A DNA stretch of 64,000 nucleotides. Origin: Pegea sp. RAD2-039 (Eukaryota > Chordata > Thaliacea > Salpida > Salpidae). This document shows, in pieces, positions 20,938 to 30,781 of the stretch. The stretch covers positions 62,001 to 126,000 of the forward strand of contig JAQGEQ010000161.1 of the NCBI GenBank assembly GCA_034620365.1, in the 5' to 3' direction. The translations under genes and the position numbers were made by a program. The stretch's first letter is position 1. Every line of letters starts with the position of its first letter. Under the pieces are notes generated by a model. That model saw nothing but the letters and a program-made list of their open reading frames with translations, searched no databases and was not told the DNA's origin.

Positions 20938-23520
20938 TTTATTTATTTATTTATTACAATAAATGTGAAGGAGGGTGCCTAAAGAGAGCACCTCTCGCTA
21001 ACACACATTCTCACAAATTAGATCTATTTGACGTGTAAACGAAAAAGCATATGACAATAATGAATTGCACAGAATCATAGTATTGTAAAAGAGAAAAATT
21101 CACAGTTTAGAAATGGCAATGTTGGCGATATTATAACAATTCAGCTTTTTTTTTGAACAACACAAGTGATTTTGACATGACAATCTCTGATGGCAGATTG
21201 TTCCATGTACTGATTGTGCGGTATGAGAAAAAACTTAATCTGGTTAACGTAGCTGGTGGAGTGGGCTTATTAAGATGTAATTTAAGTCTTCTAAGTTAAT
21301 ATAACTTGAGGGAGGGACTAATGGATAAAAAGTCATCAAACTGAAGATCAATTAGGTTGTGAATAATTTTAAAAATCAGAATAAGGTCGTATTTAATTCT
21401 TCGGATTTCCAAAGTATCTAGATTGAAGAAGCTGAGACGATGCTTATAACTCTCGTATTTGATATTAAGTTTCCTGCAAACCATTCTCGTAAATGTTGCC
21501 TGAACAGATTCGATTTTTCTGATATCACCAACTTGATATGGCATCCATGCACTGACATTGTATTCAAGAATAGGGCGTATGTACAGTTTGAAAAGGTTGA
21601 CGTAAAACCATGGATCTTTAGAATTAAAAGTCTTTATGATAAGGTGGACGAGCTTGATAGATTTTCCAAAGATTCTGGAAACATAACTGTGCCATTTGAA
21701 GTCAGATGTCAGAGTAATGCCGAGGTTTATGACTGAGGATACTCGTTCAAGAATAGATCCATTGATGTAGTATTGGTTGCTGAATTTGGCAGCTGGCTTA
21801 CGGGAGAATGTTATAACTTCAGACTTTGTTGGCTGGATTTTAAGTTGCCAATTCGCAGACCAGTTTTCTACAATATTTAGTGCAGTTTGGAGTTTTGAGT
21901 GACAACCAGATAATAGCTTGATGTCGTCTGCATACACAAACACACTGACATTGTCTACTGTTATTAGTCTTCTGATGAGGTCTTCAATGAAAATCAAAAA
22001 GAGAAGTGGACCCAGGACGGAACCTTGAGGAACGCCGCTGGTGACTTTACTAGGAGTAGATAAAGATCTTTCTACACGGGTTCGTTGGGTTCTACCTGAT
22101 AAGAAATCTTCAATCCATTTTAGGATAGAGTTGCTGATTTTTATGTTTTTCAGTACAGTAATGAGCTTGTTGTGTGGAACAGAATCAAAAGCTTTAGCAA
22201 AATCAAGGTATATGATGTCACATGGAGTATTACTTTCGTAATGAGCTGTAAGCTCATTGAAAAAAGTGAGATGTTGAGTCAAAGAAGATCTTTGCTTAAC
22301 AAAGCCATGCTGGACATCAGATATTAGATGATGCTCCGCCAAATGGCTAGCTATATGGTTGTGAATGATATGTTCTTGAGTTCTGCAGATAACCGAAGTC
22401 AGCGAAACTGGTCTGTAGTTAAGTGCAGTGTTTCTGGGACCCTTCTTATAAATTGGAGTAATAATAGCATTCTTCCAAATTTGTGGAAGTCTTCCCCGCT
22501 TAAGAGTCATGTTAAAGAGTAGCGATAAGGGTAGCGCTAAAATAGAAGTACTTTTTCTTAAAAACAAAGCTGGGATTTGATCTGGGGTGTTGGAAACTGT
22601 TGATTTTAGAGAAGAAATAGCCTTAGATACTATATCAACTGTTATGTCTAGATCTACCATCTCAGAGATATTTGAAAGGATATTGGAGTAGGAAACAGTA
22701 GGAGTATTGCCATCATCGGTTATAAAAACCTTTTCAAATTGTTTGTTTAGCAATTCAGCTTTATTCTTTGGTTCCATCACCAGCTGATTGGCGTTATCAA
22801 GCAAGGGAGGTAGATGAGATCTCGCCTTAAGCTTGTGATTAATGAAGCCAAAAAACGTTTTCTTGCTAGGTGAAGATAAGATTGCAATTTCTTTTCCTAA
22901 ATAGAGGCTATAAACTGATTTCTTGTAGACTAGACAAAGATCTTTGTATAGAGGTTTGATGGAAGGATCTGCTTTAGTTTGTTTGTATAAGAGGTTTTTC
23001 AAATGCTGTAAATTCCTTAAATATCTTGGCAAGTGTGGTTTTTTGTTGACTCTATATAAAGATATGAACTTTTTAATTGACTCATTAACAATGTTAGTAA
23101 ACCTCGAGTAGATATCATTGATGTCTTCGGTAGAGTTGAAAACAGAAATCCAGTCAACACCTGATAAAAACTTGTTTATACTGTTATAATTTCCACGATA
23201 AAAGTTCCGTATGCATGGAGTTTTAACGTTCGCAGAAAAAGTTTGTTGGAGCTTGAATTCAATCATGTTGTGATCGCATTTCAGAGCAAAAGGTTCATTT
23301 TGATCAACGTAGATAACGTTCTCAGGTTTTGATGTGATGAGAAGATCCAAAGTATTACCACTAACTTGGGTTGGAAAAGTAACCATCTGAGATAGATTAT
23401 TGGCATCAAGGAAGTTTACAAAGACATGACTCAGATTGGCTAAATTAGTTTTGTCTCTATTCAAATTAAACAATTTTCCATTGAATGCTAAATTTGGGTT
23501 ATTCCAATCAATTCTACTAA
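20938..23520 (-). mobile_element. CR1/Jockey-like non-LTR retrotransposon, 5'-truncated
   Basis: The element runs on the minus strand. Its 3' end is at 20938, with a TTTATTTATTTATTTATT tail (AAATA-type on its own strand) in place of poly(A). A stem-loop module (20955-21010) precedes the tail. The coding part holds the end of an endonuclease domain (DWNNPNLAFNG, then NTLDLLITS and CDHNMIEF), a complete reverse transcriptase and a C-terminal region. Homology stops near 23515 in the middle of the endonuclease, so the 5' end is truncated. It is flanked on both sides by repeat B sequence. It carries a stop and a frameshift and is unlikely to be autonomous. Confidence 0.92.
21296..23473 (-). pseudogene. 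Retrotransposon endonuclease/reverse-transcriptase ORF, defective
   Basis: This open frame of 725 codons is the largest LINE remnant. Reverse-transcriptase motifs appear in order: IWKNAIITPIYKKG, NYRPVSLTSV, QHGFVKQRSSLTQHL, IIYLDFAKAFDSVPH (catalytic Asp, near residue 420), SGVPQGSVLGPLLFLIFIEDL and FVYADDIKLL (catalytic YADD, near residue 513), then a long C-terminal region. The stop at 21296 is premature. The same reading frame continues past it toward 21130 and matches the C terminus of the copy at 38192-38458, and near 21150 there is an extra base in an A run. The missing N terminus would have held most of the apurinic endonuclease. The FAKAFDSVPH and YADD forms are typical of the CR1/Rex/Jockey group. 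Confidence 0.9.
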
Positions 23521-23539
23521 GGCTTTAATAGTAACCTCA

Positions 23540-23710
23540 TCGTTAACTTTAAGGGTACGATTTGGAATCTTCTTTCTAACTCTTTCGAAATATAATTTAA
23601 GTAATTTCCTTAACAAGTGGTGTATAACAGTTTCTTTATTTGTTTTGTTAATTTTGATTCAAACTTATATTTATTAGTGCCTCTGCTGTTTTAATTTTTA
23701 ATAATACTTT
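23540..23710. repeat. Dispersed repeat B, left-half copy
   Basis: It matches 20325-20490 (GGAATCTTCTTTCTAACTC, TTTCTTTATTTGTT, ATTCAAACTTATATTTATTAGTGCCTCTGCTG). It begins about 25 bases beyond the LINE's 5' break, so the LINE sits between two pieces of the same repeat. Confidence 0.6.
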
Positions 23711-23850
23711 TATCATTTTATAGTTCTTTGCTCTCTAACAAGCAAAGTTTTAGTTTTTAAACTTAAAAATGAAATCTAAAAATTTTTAGATCAATAAATA
23801 CAACTCATGTTTCAAGTATCAAAAATTTAATTAAATTATATATATATATA

Positions 23851-23930
23851 TTTATCTATTTATTTCAATAAATGCGAAGGAGGGTACCTGAAAAGAGCAC
23901 CTCTCGCTAACACACATTCTCACAAATATA
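23851..23930 (-). mobile_element. LINE 3'-end fragment (about 75 bases)
   Basis: It is nearly identical to the terminal module at 20940-21015: TATTTATTTCAATAAATGCG, AGGAGGGTACCTG, AGAGCACCTCTCGCTAAC, ACACATTCTCACAAA. It is preceded by an AT dinucleotide run (23838-23850). Only the 3' end is present. Confidence 0.88.
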
Positions 23931-25067
23931 TAATGGTTTTTATGATAAAAAAATAGAAAATATAGAAAAGCTGCTTGAATGACAATGAAAAAATGAATGA
24001 AAAGCTAATATATATTTTAGTAAACATTTTTCAACTTAATCAATTTTAAAATTTATTGATTAATTCAGTAAAAATAAATTGTTAGTTAAGCATAAAATTT
24101 CAATATATTTAAACACAAAATATGAAAACTCCAAAAAAGTTCTCTAAATATGAATACTTAATCAGAAAATAAATAGTTAAATTATTTAAAGCGGTAAATA
24201 AAAAGCTATTTGATGGTTCCATTTTTGGTTTTCAAATCTTTTTGATGGTGGTTTTAGTAGGCTGTTGAGTTTTGTTACTCTAAATGGATATATTTTTATT
24301 TATTTGAGATAATTCTTTTATTGAGATGTTCTTTGATTGTTTCTTAAGTTTCTAAATCTTAATTATCTTGTTAAATGAAATGATAATTTATTTTTGGACT
24401 ATTTTATGATAGCTATTCAGTAAAAAGTTTCTATTTTGTTTTAAAATATAATGATAAAATTTATTTAACTTTTATAATAAGATTTTAGATTAAGAACTAT
24501 GATTATAACAAATTGTGGTTCTAAAAACAATTTTATAGAATTAGCGATATTGTTTGATGGCAAGAATATTTTTGAAAGATATATTTAGGATTATATTTTT
24601 GTTGAATTTTAATCATAAATTTAGTTAATCATTTATTAAATTTTAGTTCATATTTTTCTACATTAATTATTTTAAATTAGGATACTTAAGACTTTTTCAT
24701 TATATTTCTGCTCATATTATTTTATTTTCAATGTAAAATATAAACTATAAAGTTTATAAACTGCAGCCATGCATTGAATAAATAATTTATTTCTTTTGTT
24801 TTTAGTTTATAAAAGTTGTTTGATAACCTACCTTCTGATTGATAAATAAATTTAAAAAAAGTATTTAACAATTTCTATCTTTTTGATAATATATCTTTTA
24901 AATTTTATTATTTAGAATATAATATTTTAAATAACTTTTGTAGTATAACTAAAACTCTATAGAAATAATTTTGAATATTATGTATCATTTCTTTTAAAAC
25001 TTTACTATATAATTTTCTTTTAATTATAAATTTTATTTTATTTAACTTTCAACAATTTTGTTTTTAG
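23931..25067. other. AT-rich DNA upstream of the GATAD1 pair
   Basis: No gene seen. It contains repeat B, right half, at 24650-24790. The last part before 25067 should include the promoter or outron of the first GATAD1-like gene. Confidence 0.5.
24650..24790. repeat. Dispersed repeat B, right-half copy
   Basis: Core TTTTTCTACATTAATTA, GGATACTTAAGAC, TTTTTCATTAT and CTGCAGCCATGCATTGAATA matches 20505-20610 in order and orientation. Confidence 0.65.
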
Positions 25068-25103
25068 CTTTCTTTGTGTTAGTAATATTTCAAATATTAA
25101 GAT

Positions 25104-25766
25104 ATGTCTGAAGTTAAGTCAAATTGCATAAAATGTAAGAACTGTTCTGTTAAAGATACAATAATGTGGCATAAAGATGGCACTGAGTTTATTTGTCATA
25201 TTTGCCATGTTAAGAAAATGATCAAATTTAAGAAGGATAAACAATACTTATCAATGAATGTTATTTCTGAGAATAATAAATATAACTTTCAAATGAAAAG
25301 AAGAAACACTTCCACAACCAAACCTATAAAAAACAAGTTACTGAATAAAGATAAAAGTATTTTTAAGTCTAAAAAAAGTCATGGTCCAATTACTGGAAAA
25401 ATTGAGGACAAAACCTGTAGTGCTATATTTTACAAGGGAGATTACTTTCAAGTTGGTGATATAATTTCAATTATTGATCAAACAAATGGAAGTACATATT
25501 TTGCTCAATGCACTGCTTTTATGGTTGATATATTTGCCCAAAAATCTGTCTCATATCAATGGTTATTACCAACAGAGCCTCTAAAAGATGATAATAAATT
25601 TGTTCCAGGAAAATTCCGTCTTGGACCTACTGACAATTTGTTTCATGATATGGAATCTATTAAATTTGTTTGTAGTGCTCCTTCAGATTATTACAAGCCT
25701 TTGAGTTTTTATTCTGCTGATAGTGTTAAAGACACAAAAACTAACATCAGTGTTTTGTTGTCATGA
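25104..25766 (+). CDS. GATAD1-like GATA zinc finger protein, paralogue A, intronless
   Basis: It is a 220-residue nuclear protein. One GATA-type finger is at the N terminus: C11-x2-C14, a Trp eight residues on (MWHKDG), and C31-x2-C34. A basic low-complexity linker follows (residues 40-100). Then comes the conserved C-terminal module, from AIFYKGDYFQVGDIISIID through YFAQCTAFMVD, SYQWLLPTEP and KFRLGPTDNLFHDMESIKFVC to SAPSDYYKPLSFY. This module resembles the BAH-like region of GATAD1, which associates with H3K4me3 and the SIN3/HDAC-KDM5 complex. The order and spacing match GATAD1. A pyrimidine-rich acceptor (TTTGTTTTTAG, ending 25067) lies 36 bases before the ATG. The sister gene begins 415 bases downstream on the same strand. 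Confidence 0.88.
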   Translation: MSEVKSNCIKCKNCSVKDTIMWHKDGTEFICHICHVKKMIKFKKDKQYLSMNVISENNKYNFQMKRRNTSTTKPIKNKLLNKDKSIFKSKKSHGPITGKIEDKTCSAIFYKGDYFQVGDIISIIDQTNGSTYFAQCTAFMVDIFAQKSVSYQWLLPTEPLKDDNKFVPGKFRLGPTDNLFHDMESIKFVCSAPSDYYKPLSFYSADSVKDTKTNISVLLS

Positions 25767-26180
25767 AATAAACAATCTGAGAATTTAAACTGTCCTTATC
25801 TATTAAATTGTTTTCTTGGATAAAATAAACTAAATGAGCAAAAATTTCAGTCTGTTACATTGTTAGAACTTTTAATAAGATTTTATTTTTAAATTATAAA
25901 ATTTTTAAGTTTTATTATTGTTCTATTAATGTTGTGGCAATATTTAGAAATGTTAAAAACTGTTTACTAACAAACTATTTAGTACTTATGACATACGGAA
26001 TTTATTCTTATATACTATGTGAAAATATATTTAAACATTTTTCAAGCATATTAAGTTAGCTATATAATTATTAATTTATTTATATTTTTAAGTTGTTGGC
26101 TTATAAACTCTTTTAAATTGCATTTTAGTTTAAGAACTTTTTTATTTTTTAAGGTGAACCTGGCTGGCTTATAATTTTAA

Positions 26181-27017
26181 ATGGCTGTTTATGTGAGTGA
26201 CGTTGTGAAATGTGTGAAGTGCCATTCACAACAATCATCTATTTGGCATAAAGAAGGATTAGAACAATTTATCTGTCATACTTGTCATCTCCAACGTATA
26301 CATCTTGATACTTGCTGCAGATGTTTTAAGTACATGAAATCAGTTTGGCATTGTGTTGATGAAAGTAGCTGCATTTGTAATGATTGTTACATGCTGGAGA
26401 TTGATGCAAACAGCAAATCAAGCTATTCAAGTAAATTAACTCGTAGAAAAAGTAATGGGAAAAAAAGTATCTTCAAAAAAAGTAAAGTTTCCAACAGATG
26501 TAAGAATATTATGTCGCCGCATTTTTGGGAAAAAAGATGGTCAGTTAGAGCAAGAACAATAACTTCATCTAAAAAAGAAACTGTAATTCAAGGAAAAAGT
26601 CGAAGAAGTCTTGTGTTTAAGAACAAAAAAATTGAAAAGATTCTCCCAACACGGGCTGAAAGTAAGTCTTTAGATAATGTTTTTTATAAAAAACAATATT
26701 TTCAAGTTGGAGATATCATTTCTGTTGTAGATTATATAGATAAAAATGTTTATTATGCACAATGTACAAGTTTTGTGATAAATGCTTTTAAGCAGCATTT
26801 AGTTGCTTATCAGTGGTTACTACCAAATCAACCAATAGTGCCAAACAGTAAATTTGTCCCAAGTGATTTCCACTTAGGCCCATCATGTAATGAGTTACAT
26901 GATATGGCTTCAGTGAATTTTGTTTGTAATGCTCCAATCAACTATTATGACTCTAAAAGTTTTTATGATGTTGATATTAAGCAGAATGATAAAAATACTA
27001 TAAGTGTATTTATGTGA
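26181..27017 (+). CDS. GATAD1-like GATA zinc finger protein, paralogue B with two fingers, intronless
   Basis: It is a 278-residue paralogue of the previous gene with the same C-terminal module (NVFYKKQYFQVGDIISVVD, YYAQCTSFVI, AYQWLLPNQP, DFHLGPSCNELHDMASVNFV, CNAPINYY). Its N terminus holds two C-x2-C-x17-C-x2-C units: C11/C14/C32/C35, each with a central Trp, and C45/C48/C66/C69 (CRCF, SVWHCVD, CNDC). Human GATAD1 and paralogue A have only the first. The linker (residues 75-155) is Lys/Arg/Ser-rich and probably nuclear-localising. It likely acts in a histone deacetylase/demethylase complex, by family. A splice acceptor (TTTATTTTTTAAG) ends 27 bases before the ATG. Tandem duplication is the simplest origin. 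Confidence 0.87.
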   Translation: MAVYVSDVVKCVKCHSQQSSIWHKEGLEQFICHTCHLQRIHLDTCCRCFKYMKSVWHCVDESSCICNDCYMLEIDANSKSSYSSKLTRRKSNGKKSIFKKSKVSNRCKNIMSPHFWEKRWSVRARTITSSKKETVIQGKSRRSLVFKNKKIEKILPTRAESKSLDNVFYKKQYFQVGDIISVVDYIDKNVYYAQCTSFVINAFKQHLVAYQWLLPNQPIVPNSKFVPSDFHLGPSCNELHDMASVNFVCNAPINYYDSKSFYDVDIKQNDKNTISVFM

Positions 27018-27520
27018 TTACAAAGTTTATTTTTCATTAAATGACAACTACCGTTCAATGAAATAATAAATTTACTAATACAACTCTTGTTTTGGTCTTT
27101 GTAAATGTTTTGATTATACTTTTTAAAGTCATCATAAAATATGTTTTCATTTTTTACTTTTTCTATATGTAGCTTAATTTATGATTTTATAATCTAAGTT
27201 TTGAATAACTTATTAAAATTGATCAACTTTATTTAAAGAAATGTTAATTATATAATTAAAAGGTTGCTTTCACCAATTAAACAATATAATATGTTACATT
27301 TAGATAGATTTAAAAATTGGAAAAGTATCTTTAAAACTATATTTTGAGAATGATAAAGAATTTAGTTAAACAATTATCTTTCTTATGATATTTTTTAAAC
27401 AAAATTTAAAATAGATTTTAAGTAGAATATTATAATTAAAAAATTAAAAACTTTGTAATATGTAAATTAATTAGGTTTCAAATATTATTGTTGTACAGTT
27501 TAAGTTTTATATAAAACATT
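27018..27520. other. Spacer between GATAD1-like B and FCSK
   Basis: This half kilobase of AT-rich DNA holds the 3' UTR of the upstream gene. A possible splice acceptor (TTGTTGTACAG) lies near 27498, about 23 bases before the FCSK ATG. No other feature is visible. Confidence 0.55.
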
Positions 27521-30500
27521 ATGCTTGATAGAAGCTGCAGATTGTGGTCTGCTATTATTATAACTTGTAAAAGTGAGGTGTATGCAAAAAATGCGAATGA
27601 TGAATTAGAATATAGAAAAAAGATTGGAATAATTGACAAAAATACAATAACATTGGCTGTAGAAGATCCACAAGAAGAGATAGGGAGTGGTGGGGCTACA
27701 ATTAATGCTTTACTGGTCATTTCAGAGCTACTATCAGTGAAATATGATTATTCTACATTATCAGTTGATGTATTAAAAGATTGTCACATTTTAATCATAC
27801 ATATGGGAAGAATCTTTCCATATGATCCTTGCTGTAGAGGATTTACTTGCTTTCCGCTTTCAAGGAAAGATCCTACTCTTTCTCAAGAACTTGTCACAAA
27901 TTTTGATTGTATTTTTGAAACAATGTCTTTTCATTTAGCAAAAAACTCACTGCCCGGAGTTTGGGTTTGTAGTAGTGACATGCTTTTAAATATCCCTGCT
28001 AACTTTGAAATTTCAACTCAATACTTTACAGAGCATCACAGCTCAGTGGTTTGTATCTCGTCTCCAGGGACTTTAGAGTATGCAACAAAGCATGGAGTTT
28101 ATAAGATAAGGGAAGATGGAGTCATCGACAACCTCTTGTTTCAAGGCACTGTTGAAGAAATCAAAGAATATGCTTCTGCTGATAATACTGTGAATATGGT
28201 GTGTGGTATCATATATTTTCCTGTTAATGTAGCTGAGAAACTCCTTTCTTTACATCTAACTCCTCCTCTTGATGCTTGTACTTATTATGGAGCTGATAAC
28301 GGTGTTGATCCTCAAAATCTCTCTTTATTTTTTGACATCATCTTGTGTATGGTAGAAAGTATTAACGAACGAGATTTCGTTGATGGTAAACGCTCCGGTT
28401 ATTTTGGCAAACCTAAAAACACGGTGAGTGCCAATAAAGCTGAAATAATGACGATGGCGCGATCTAATATATGGAAAAAACTGAGCAGCACAAAAATCCA
28501 GGGTATAAGTATTCCCGGAAGCACTTTCTCTTATCTTGATTTAGATTTTTCGCCAATGGATTATTGCAATTTTCTTAAAATTGAATGTCAAAAACTTTCC
28601 AATTACAACTTTATAACGCAAGCTCATAGCTTCGTGGAAGGAGATGCCTTGATTGGCGAAGACGTTATCTTGATTAACAGTTTGATTGAAAGTAAAGTAA
28701 AGATTGGAAATGGGTCGGTATTATTACATTGTCATATACCCTGTGGAGTTGAAATACCTTCTAATTGTTTTCTGTTTGGTTTGGATTCTGAATCATTTGA
28801 ACAATTAAAGGGAAGACAAATTGAGAAGGAATTGTTTATGATGCAGACAAGATGTTCATTATCTGGTTCACAGAATGTCAATAGTTTTGTAATTTTTCCA
28901 ATAAACATCAATTTGTCAGACTTACAAGACAAAGCGATTGAAGAATTAGAAACAGAACATAAAAAGCAGAAGCCAATATGTTTGGAAAATAAAGAGATGA
29001 AGTCGATAATGATGACTAAAATGTTTCCATTGTTACATTTTGATCGTTTAGTAACTCTACTAGATGTGTCTGAAACTTTAAAAATCTCTTTAAATTCCAA
29101 TTTGCTTTCAACGCCATTTTGGTTCATATCTTTTAACGATATTTTACAACATTGTAATTGGAATGCTGAATTTAAGTTTCGTCACGTAAGATACTGTGAA
29201 ATAGCTGGTAAAAAGACAGAAATTTCCTTGAAAAATAACAAAAGAATTTACCTAGCTAATTTCTTTCAACATTTTGTGTACTATGGTCTATCAGATAAAT
29301 TGCTAAAATTACTGGATTCTGTGGCTATTCAATCTGTTTCAAACGATCTTAACAGGCCTGACATATGTGCGCGAGCCTTAGCCTGTGTTGCAGATGTCTT
29401 AGAGATTATGGCTCCAGAGTATACTCTGTTAAGGAGTGGACCATCTTTAAACAAAGCCTGGCAGACAAGTATAAAAGATCTTAAAAATAATCGTTTGTCA
29501 AAAGCTGTTATTGAACTTGCTAAAGTTAGAGATATTTGGGCTCAAAATAAAATGCTGCTGATAAGAACTGCGCGGCATTATGAAGGAGCAGCTCAAATTC
29601 TAATCAGTCAGGCAGTATTAACAGTAAATGTTAACGTGAAAGTGATTAGTTTGAAGAAAATTGTTGGTTTTAATAGATGGCTGGTCGCTGAGTGTCCTGC
29701 AAGATTAGATTTGTCTGGTGGATGGTCAGATACACCACCTGTCTGTTATGAACATGGTGGTGTTGTAGTGAATGCTGCAGTTTTAATTAATGGTAAAAGA
29801 CCAGTAGGTGCTCGTGTTAGGAAGATTAAAGAACCAAAAATTGTGTTTCGTCTTTTAGGTGAAGATGCTTATTCAACGCAGACTGTTGAATGTGAAAAGT
29901 TATCTGATTTATCGGACTTTGATCTTCCTTGTAATTCTGGCGCTTTGTTAAAAGCTTGTGTTTTACTAACACGTGTTGTTACATTGGATGGTTCTTCACT
30001 TAAAACTCAACTTTTTAATCATTTAGGAGGAGGGCTTGAACTGCAAAGTTGGTCAAATCTACCACGTGGTTCTGGTCTAGGTACAAGTAGTATTCTTGCT
30101 GGAGCTATTTTAAAAGTTTTATTTTCTCTAATGGGTGTTGTAGTGGATACTAATTCTATTATCCACGCTGTGATGATTGTAGAACAGATGTTGACAACTG
30201 GTGGTGGATGGCAAGATCAAGTTGGTGGCTTAGTTGGTGGAATTAAGATTGCTAAATCTTCAGTTGGTCTTCCACTTACTATTGAAACCAAGCAAATTAA
30301 TTGCTCAGATCAGTTTCTTGATCGCTTAAATTCTTCTTTAAAGCTTATATACACTGGAAAAACTCGACTAGCCCGAAACCTTCTTCAAAATGTCATTAGA
30401 AATTGGTACAGTAAAAGTCCTAGCATCTTGAAAAACTGTCAAGATTTAGTTGAAAACGCTGAAAGGTGTAAAAGTGCTTTTGAAGAAGAATCTTTATATA

Positions 30501-30781
30501 AAATTGGGGCCTGTGTTGATGAGTATTGGAAACAGAAAAAGATTATGGCTCCGGGTAGTGAGCCGCTTGTATGTAGCAAACTGTTTTCTACATTTAAAAG
30601 CATATCTACTGGTTCATCCCTAGCTGGTGCTGGAGGCGGTGGTTTTATGTATTTACTACTGAAAGAGGATCATATGAAAGCTGATATAGGATCCCTTATT
30701 AAAGATTTTCAAGATGTGATTACATTCGAAGTGAAAGTTGATAATATTGGAATGGTTTATTATGAAAAACAAATTTGTTAA
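27521..30781 (+). CDS. FCSK: L-fucose kinase (fucokinase), full length and intronless
   Basis: A 1086-residue cytosolic enzyme, almost the same length as the human protein (1084). It phosphorylates free L-fucose to fucose-1-phosphate in the GDP-fucose salvage pathway. The N-terminal half is the fucopyrophosphorylase-like domain: LAVEDPQEEIGSGGATINAL near residues 45-62, HMGRIFPYDPC, GVWVCSSDMLLNIPANFEI and PPLDACTYYGADNG. The middle carries left-handed helix-like repeats. The C-terminal half is a GHMP kinase: RALACVADVLEIMAPE, RTARHYEGAAQILISQAV, the substrate segment AECPARLDLSGGWSDTPPV, the ATP loop PRGSGLGTSSILAG near residue 848, MLTTGGGWQDQVGG, IYTGKTRLARNLLQNV, and the glycine-rich motif 3 SLAGAGGGGFMYLL near residue 1032. 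All key motifs are intact. There are no introns in 3.26 kb, unlike the heavily split UBA3 and MYRF. Confidence 0.97.
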   Translation: MLDRSCRLWSAIIITCKSEVYAKNANDELEYRKKIGIIDKNTITLAVEDPQEEIGSGGATINALLVISELLSVKYDYSTLSVDVLKDCHILIIHMGRIFPYDPCCRGFTCFPLSRKDPTLSQELVTNFDCIFETMSFHLAKNSLPGVWVCSSDMLLNIPANFEISTQYFTEHHSSVVCISSPGTLEYATKHGVYKIREDGVIDNLLFQGTVEEIKEYASADNTVNMVCGIIYFPVNVAEKLLSLHLTPPLDACTYYGADNGVDPQNLSLFFDIILCMVESINERDFVDGKRSGYFGKPKNTVSANKAEIMTMARSNIWKKLSSTKIQGISIPGSTFSYLDLDFSPMDYCNFLKIECQKLSNYNFITQAHSFVEGDALIGEDVILINSLIESKVKIGNGSVLLHCHIPCGVEIPSNCFLFGLDSESFEQLKGRQIEKELFMMQTRCSLSGSQNVNSFVIFPININLSDLQDKAIEELETEHKKQKPICLENKEMKSIMMTKMFPLLHFDRLVTLLDVSETLKISLNSNLLSTPFWFISFNDILQHCNWNAEFKFRHVRYCEIAGKKTEISLKNNKRIYLANFFQHFVYYGLSDKLLKLLDSVAIQSVSNDLNRPDICARALACVADVLEIMAPEYTLLRSGPSLNKAWQTSIKDLKNNRLSKAVIELAKVRDIWAQNKMLLIRTARHYEGAAQILISQAVLTVNVNVKVISLKKIVGFNRWLVAECPARLDLSGGWSDTPPVCYEHGGVVVNAAVLINGKRPVGARVRKIKEPKIVFRLLGEDAYSTQTVECEKLSDLSDFDLPCNSGALLKACVLLTRVVTLDGSSLKTQLFNHLGGGLELQSWSNLPRGSGLGTSSILAGAILKVLFSLMGVVVDTNSIIHAVMIVEQMLTTGGGWQDQVGGLVGGIKIAKSSVGLPLTIETKQINCSDQFLDRLNSSLKLIYTGKTRLARNLLQNVIRNWYSKSPSILKNCQDLVENAERCKSAFEEESLYKIGACVDEYWKQKKIMAPGSEPLVCSKLFSTFKSISTGSSLAGAGGGGFMYLLLKEDHMKADIGSLIKDFQDVITFEVKVDNIGMVYYEKQIC

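Noticed and set aside
21440..22522. Several plus-strand open stretches opposite the LINE ORF
   Set aside because: They are shadows of the reverse-transcriptase frame and carry no motifs of their own.
23838..23930. Short repeat array as a possible CRISPR or satellite
   Set aside because: It is an AT run next to a single LINE 3' tail. There is no direct-repeat/spacer structure, and the host is an animal.
28732..29127. Minus-strand 131-codon open stretch within FCSK
   Set aside because: Antisense shadow of the full-length fucokinase frame.
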